Assembly: GCA_963808315.1 (NCBI GenBank)
Contig: CAWEFK010000017.1
Span: forward strand, 1-64,000
Source of the DNA: Palsa-504 sp963808315
GTDB lineage: Bacteria; Actinomycetota; Actinomycetes; Streptosporangiales; Streptosporangiaceae
Length of the DNA stretch: 64,000 nt
Direction of reading: 5' to 3'
Shown here: piece by piece, positions 61,919 to 64,000 of the stretch
Numbering within the stretch: the first letter of the stretch is position 1
Layout: each line of letters begins with the position of its first letter
Notes under the pieces: model-generated
What the model saw: the letters and a program-made list of their open reading frames with translations, nothing else
Databases searched by the model: none
Told to the model about the DNA's origin: nothing
Program-made: the position numbers and the translations under genes

Positions 61919-62973
61919 CCTCCGCTCATGACGGCCGCGGTGAAGCCCGCCACCTGCCGGGCCATCGCGGCCTCGCCGAGCTCGAGCCGCTCGAGGATGG
62001 TGTACCGGCCCGGCCTGGTCGTGGGCGCGTACAGCACCGCCCGGGTGAACTCCTGCGGACCGAGCCCGATGTCGGCCGGCAGGCGCGGCAGCCCGTGCCT
62101 GGACAGGCAGGCGGACATGAGCCCGAACAGGGGCTCGTCGCCGTGCAGGTAGGTGCAGAACAGCGCGCCCAGCCCGGCCAGCTCCCCGTGGGTGCCCGTG
62201 CCCGGGTAAAGCTGATCGATCGCGTGCAGGATCTCGTGGTCACCGCCGCTGCCCGGCAGGCTGGAACCGGCCACCGTCATGGCGATCCCGGACAGCACCA
62301 GGGACTCGGCGAGCACGGTCAGGAACTCCTCGCCGGTCGCCGGGCCCGGCTGGTGCAGCACCGCCTGCGCCGCGGTCCTGGCCAGCGTGACGGCAAGCCC
62401 GTCGACGGGTTCGCCGCGGTCGGCGGCGGCCAGCTTCCAGTCCGCGATCGCGGACAGGTTGTTCACCACGTCCCCGATCCCGGCCCGGATCATCCGCGGC
62501 GCCCCGGCCCGGACCCGGTCCAGGTCGACCACCACGGCCACCGGCGGGAGCACCCCGTAGGAACCCTTCCCCGACTCGTGCTCGAGCGAGCTGACCGGCG
62601 AGGCCAGGCCGTCGTGCGCCAGGTTGGTGGCCACCGCGACCATCGGGATCCCGGCCATGTGCGCGGCGAATTTGGTCACATCGAGGGTCTTGCCGCCGCC
62701 GATGCCCGCCACCGCCTCGAAGGCGTCGGCCCGCAGCTGCTTACCCAGCCCGATCGCCGCGTCGACGCTGCCGTCCTCCACCCGGAAGATCCTGGCGGCT
62801 TCCATGTCGAGTTCGGCCAGCACGCCGTCGCCCTGCCCCCGTCCGACCGCGACCGCGACCCGGCCCTCGGTGGCGATCCTCCGGTCGGCCAGCAGCGCGC
62901 CTAGATCCGCGACCGCACCCCGCCGGATGTCCACGACGAGAGGCGCGGTGAGGATGCGAGCCAGTACCGGCAT
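61915..62973 (-). CDS. Iron-containing alcohol dehydrogenase, glycerol-1-phosphate dehydrogenase-like
   Basis: 352 residues. NAD(P)-binding GGGKTLDVTKFAAH; metal-ligand regions HDGLASPVSS, GGDHEILHAID and GTGTHGELAGLGAL. The pattern matches the AraM/EgsA sn-glycerol-1-phosphate dehydrogenase group more than general Fe-ADHs. It probably reduces a triose or sugar phosphate to a polyol phosphate for activation by the nearby nucleotidyltransferase. Confidence 0.85.
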   Translation of the reverse strand: MPVLARILTAPLVVDIRRGAVADLGALLADRRIATEGRVAVAVGRGQGDGVLAELDMEAARIFRVEDGSVDAAIGLGKQLRADAFEAVAGIGGGKTLDVTKFAAHMAGIPMVAVATNLAHDGLASPVSSLEHESGKGSYGVLPPVAVVVDLDRVRAGAPRMIRAGIGDVVNNLSAIADWKLAAADRGEPVDGLAVTLARTAAQAVLHQPGPATGEEFLTVLAESLVLSGIAMTVAGSSLPGSGGDHEILHAIDQLYPGTGTHGELAGLGALFCTYLHGDEPLFGLMSACLSRHGLPRLPADIGLGPQEFTRAVLYAPTTRPGRYTILERLELGEAAMARQVAGFTAAVMSGG

Positions 62974-63117
62974 GGGCCTCCTTCCGGCGGTCGACGGCGA
63001 GCATTCGCGCCGCCGCGGCTAGCGACGGCTATCCGGGAGACTACCGGGTTACCGGCGGCGGCAAGGCTCAGTGGCCGCCGCGGGCCGCGTCCCTTACCCG
63101 CCGGGGGCTGCGCCGGG

Positions 63118-63885
63118 TCAGCAGCGAGCGGCGATCTCGCGGGCCCGGCGCAGGTCGTCGTGGTTATCGACCTCGACCCACTCGACCTCGCCGATGGGTG
63201 CTATGGCGATCGCGCCGCCCCGGTCTGCGAGTTCCTGGAAACCGTCCTCGTAGTACAGCGAGGGGTCCCGGCGCCAGGTGGCCTCCAGCGCCGCCGCGAG
63301 CGGCGCCGCGGCCGAGGGCCCGATGAGCGTCGCGCCGATGTACTCGCCGTAGGCCAGCGCGGGATCCATCAGCTTGGTGATCCGGGTGATCATGCCGTCC
63401 GCGCCGATGACGACCTTCATCTCCTCCTCGGCGAGGCCCTTTATGTCATCGACGGCCAGGATGATGGCCGCCCGCCGGCCGCCCGCCTGGTCGCCTCCGG
63501 CTGGGTGGCCGGAGGCGGAAAGCAGGGTCTTCTCCACCGAGACCGGATGCACCGTATCGCCGTTGACCAGCAGCGCGCCCGCCGCGAAATGATCGCGGGC
63601 GAGCCAGAGCGAGTAGGCGTTGTTCCATTCCTCCGCCCGGTCGTTGTCCACCAGGGTCAGCCGGACCCCGTGGTCCCGTTCGAGCCGCGCCGTCCGGTCC
63701 CTGATGGCGTCCGCCGCGTAGCCAACCACGATCACGATGTCACGCAGGCCCACGGCGGCCAGGTTGCGCAGGGCGATGTCCAAGATGGTGACCTGACCGT
63801 CGACCGGCAGCAGAGCCTTGGGCAGCGCGTCAGTGTCGGGCCGCAGCCGGCGTCCCGCGCCGGCGGCCAGGACCATCCCTATCAA
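63118..63885 (-). CDS. Sugar/polyol-phosphate nucleotidyltransferase
   Basis: GT-A-like NTP transferase. GMVLAAGAGRRLRPDTDALPKALLPVDG is the nucleotide-binding signature, with VGYAADAI, LLVNGDTVHP and EWVEVDNHDDL. It resembles phosphocholine or inositol-phosphate cytidylyltransferases, which fits the CDP-alcohol enzyme downstream. The TTG at 63885 overlaps the upstream stop (TTGA); the ATG at 63876 is an alternative. Confidence 0.85.
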   Translation of the reverse strand: MIGMVLAAGAGRRLRPDTDALPKALLPVDGQVTILDIALRNLAAVGLRDIVIVVGYAADAIRDRTARLERDHGVRLTLVDNDRAEEWNNAYSLWLARDHFAAGALLVNGDTVHPVSVEKTLLSASGHPAGGDQAGGRRAAIILAVDDIKGLAEEEMKVVIGADGMITRITKLMDPALAYGEYIGATLIGPSAAAPLAAALEATWRRDPSLYYEDGFQELADRGGAIAIAPIGEVEWVEVDNHDDLRRAREIAARC

Positions 63886-64000
63886 CCGTGGTCTCCATCC
63901 GTGGGTAGCAGCCATCCGCTGAGGAAATCCCAGCAGAAAAGCAACCAAAGATAACCCGTAAGCACGGCGTACACCAACGGCGCGATGCCGACCACGGCGG
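63882..64000 (-). CDS. C-terminal end of a membrane protein, cut by the window edge
   Basis: The minus strand reads AVVGIAPLVYAVLTGYLWLLF, then CWDFLSGWLLPTDGDHG and a TGA at 63882-63884. One hydrophobic helix and a short acidic tail are visible. It is translationally coupled to the nucleotidyltransferase (TTGA overlap). Probably a polytopic envelope protein; no family assigned. Confidence 0.55.
   Translation of the reverse strand, partial: AVVGIAPLVYAVLTGYLWLLFCWDFLSGWLLPTDGDHG

Overview
This is high-GC DNA with overlapping (ATGA/GTGA/TGATG) gene junctions, frequent GTG/TTG starts, an actinobacterial initiator tRNA, an RsbRST/PP2C stress network, CsbD, a ROK-controlled glycoside locus and several large glycosyltransferases. 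It points to a soil actinomycete, probably a filamentous Streptosporangiales- or Treboniales-like lineage. The genus is an inference. At least a dozen otherwise conserved genes carry a single-base reading-frame break, often in a G/C run. The sequence therefore looks like an indel-prone draft or metagenome assembly, and most broken genes are described here as one gene with a frameshift rather than as decayed genes.

Layout. 2-7949 (minus) is a stressosome-type operon: rsbR, rsbS, rsbT, an ATPase-PP2C protein, a hybrid histidine kinase, a REC-GAF-PP2C and a PAS-GAF-PP2C. 8070-11277 holds a lone STAS protein, a 55-residue hydrophobic protein, CsbD and a PAS-PP2C-HATPase-STAS protein behind a sigma-B-like promoter. 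11262-22786 is a beta-glycoside / amino-sugar uptake locus: BadF-type kinase, secreted GH9, GH4, an Opp-type ABC importer and its lipoprotein, with a divergent ROK repressor and a 19-bp operator. 22787-25015 has tandem repeats, a strong palindrome, an ArsR-SRPBCC operon and a structured element (copy A). 25016-34526 is the three-carbon locus: HPr, DhaM, IclR, enzyme I, DhaL, DhaK and glpFKD. 34563-34735 is copy B of the structured element. 35029-44922 is accessory: another PP2C, TetR/DUF74/NmrA with a divergent aldo/keto reductase, MarR-VOC, a decayed DUF74 copy, an odd metallo-beta-lactamase-fold protein and an HxlR regulator.

45350-49069 is a toxin-antitoxin cluster (RHH/PIN-like, GNAT, HigBA-type, RelBE). 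The RelBE module is bracketed by 90-bp repeats made of the 3' half of tRNA-fMet. 49204-53384 has RNase HI, a cupin, a lactonase-like hydrolase, an EamA transporter and a UPF0104 membrane protein. 53329-64000 (minus) is a cell-envelope locus: four glycosyltransferases, a CDP-alcohol phosphotransferase, a glycerol-1-phosphate-dehydrogenase-like enzyme and a nucleotidyltransferase. It probably makes an unusual phosphoglycolipid or phosphopolyol polymer.

How the genes fit together: the stress genes form a partner-switching network of kinases, STAS antagonists and phosphatases. The glycoside and three-carbon loci each pair uptake, phosphorylation and a dedicated repressor. The envelope locus combines nucleotide activation, polyol-phosphate reduction, phosphotransfer and glycosylation.
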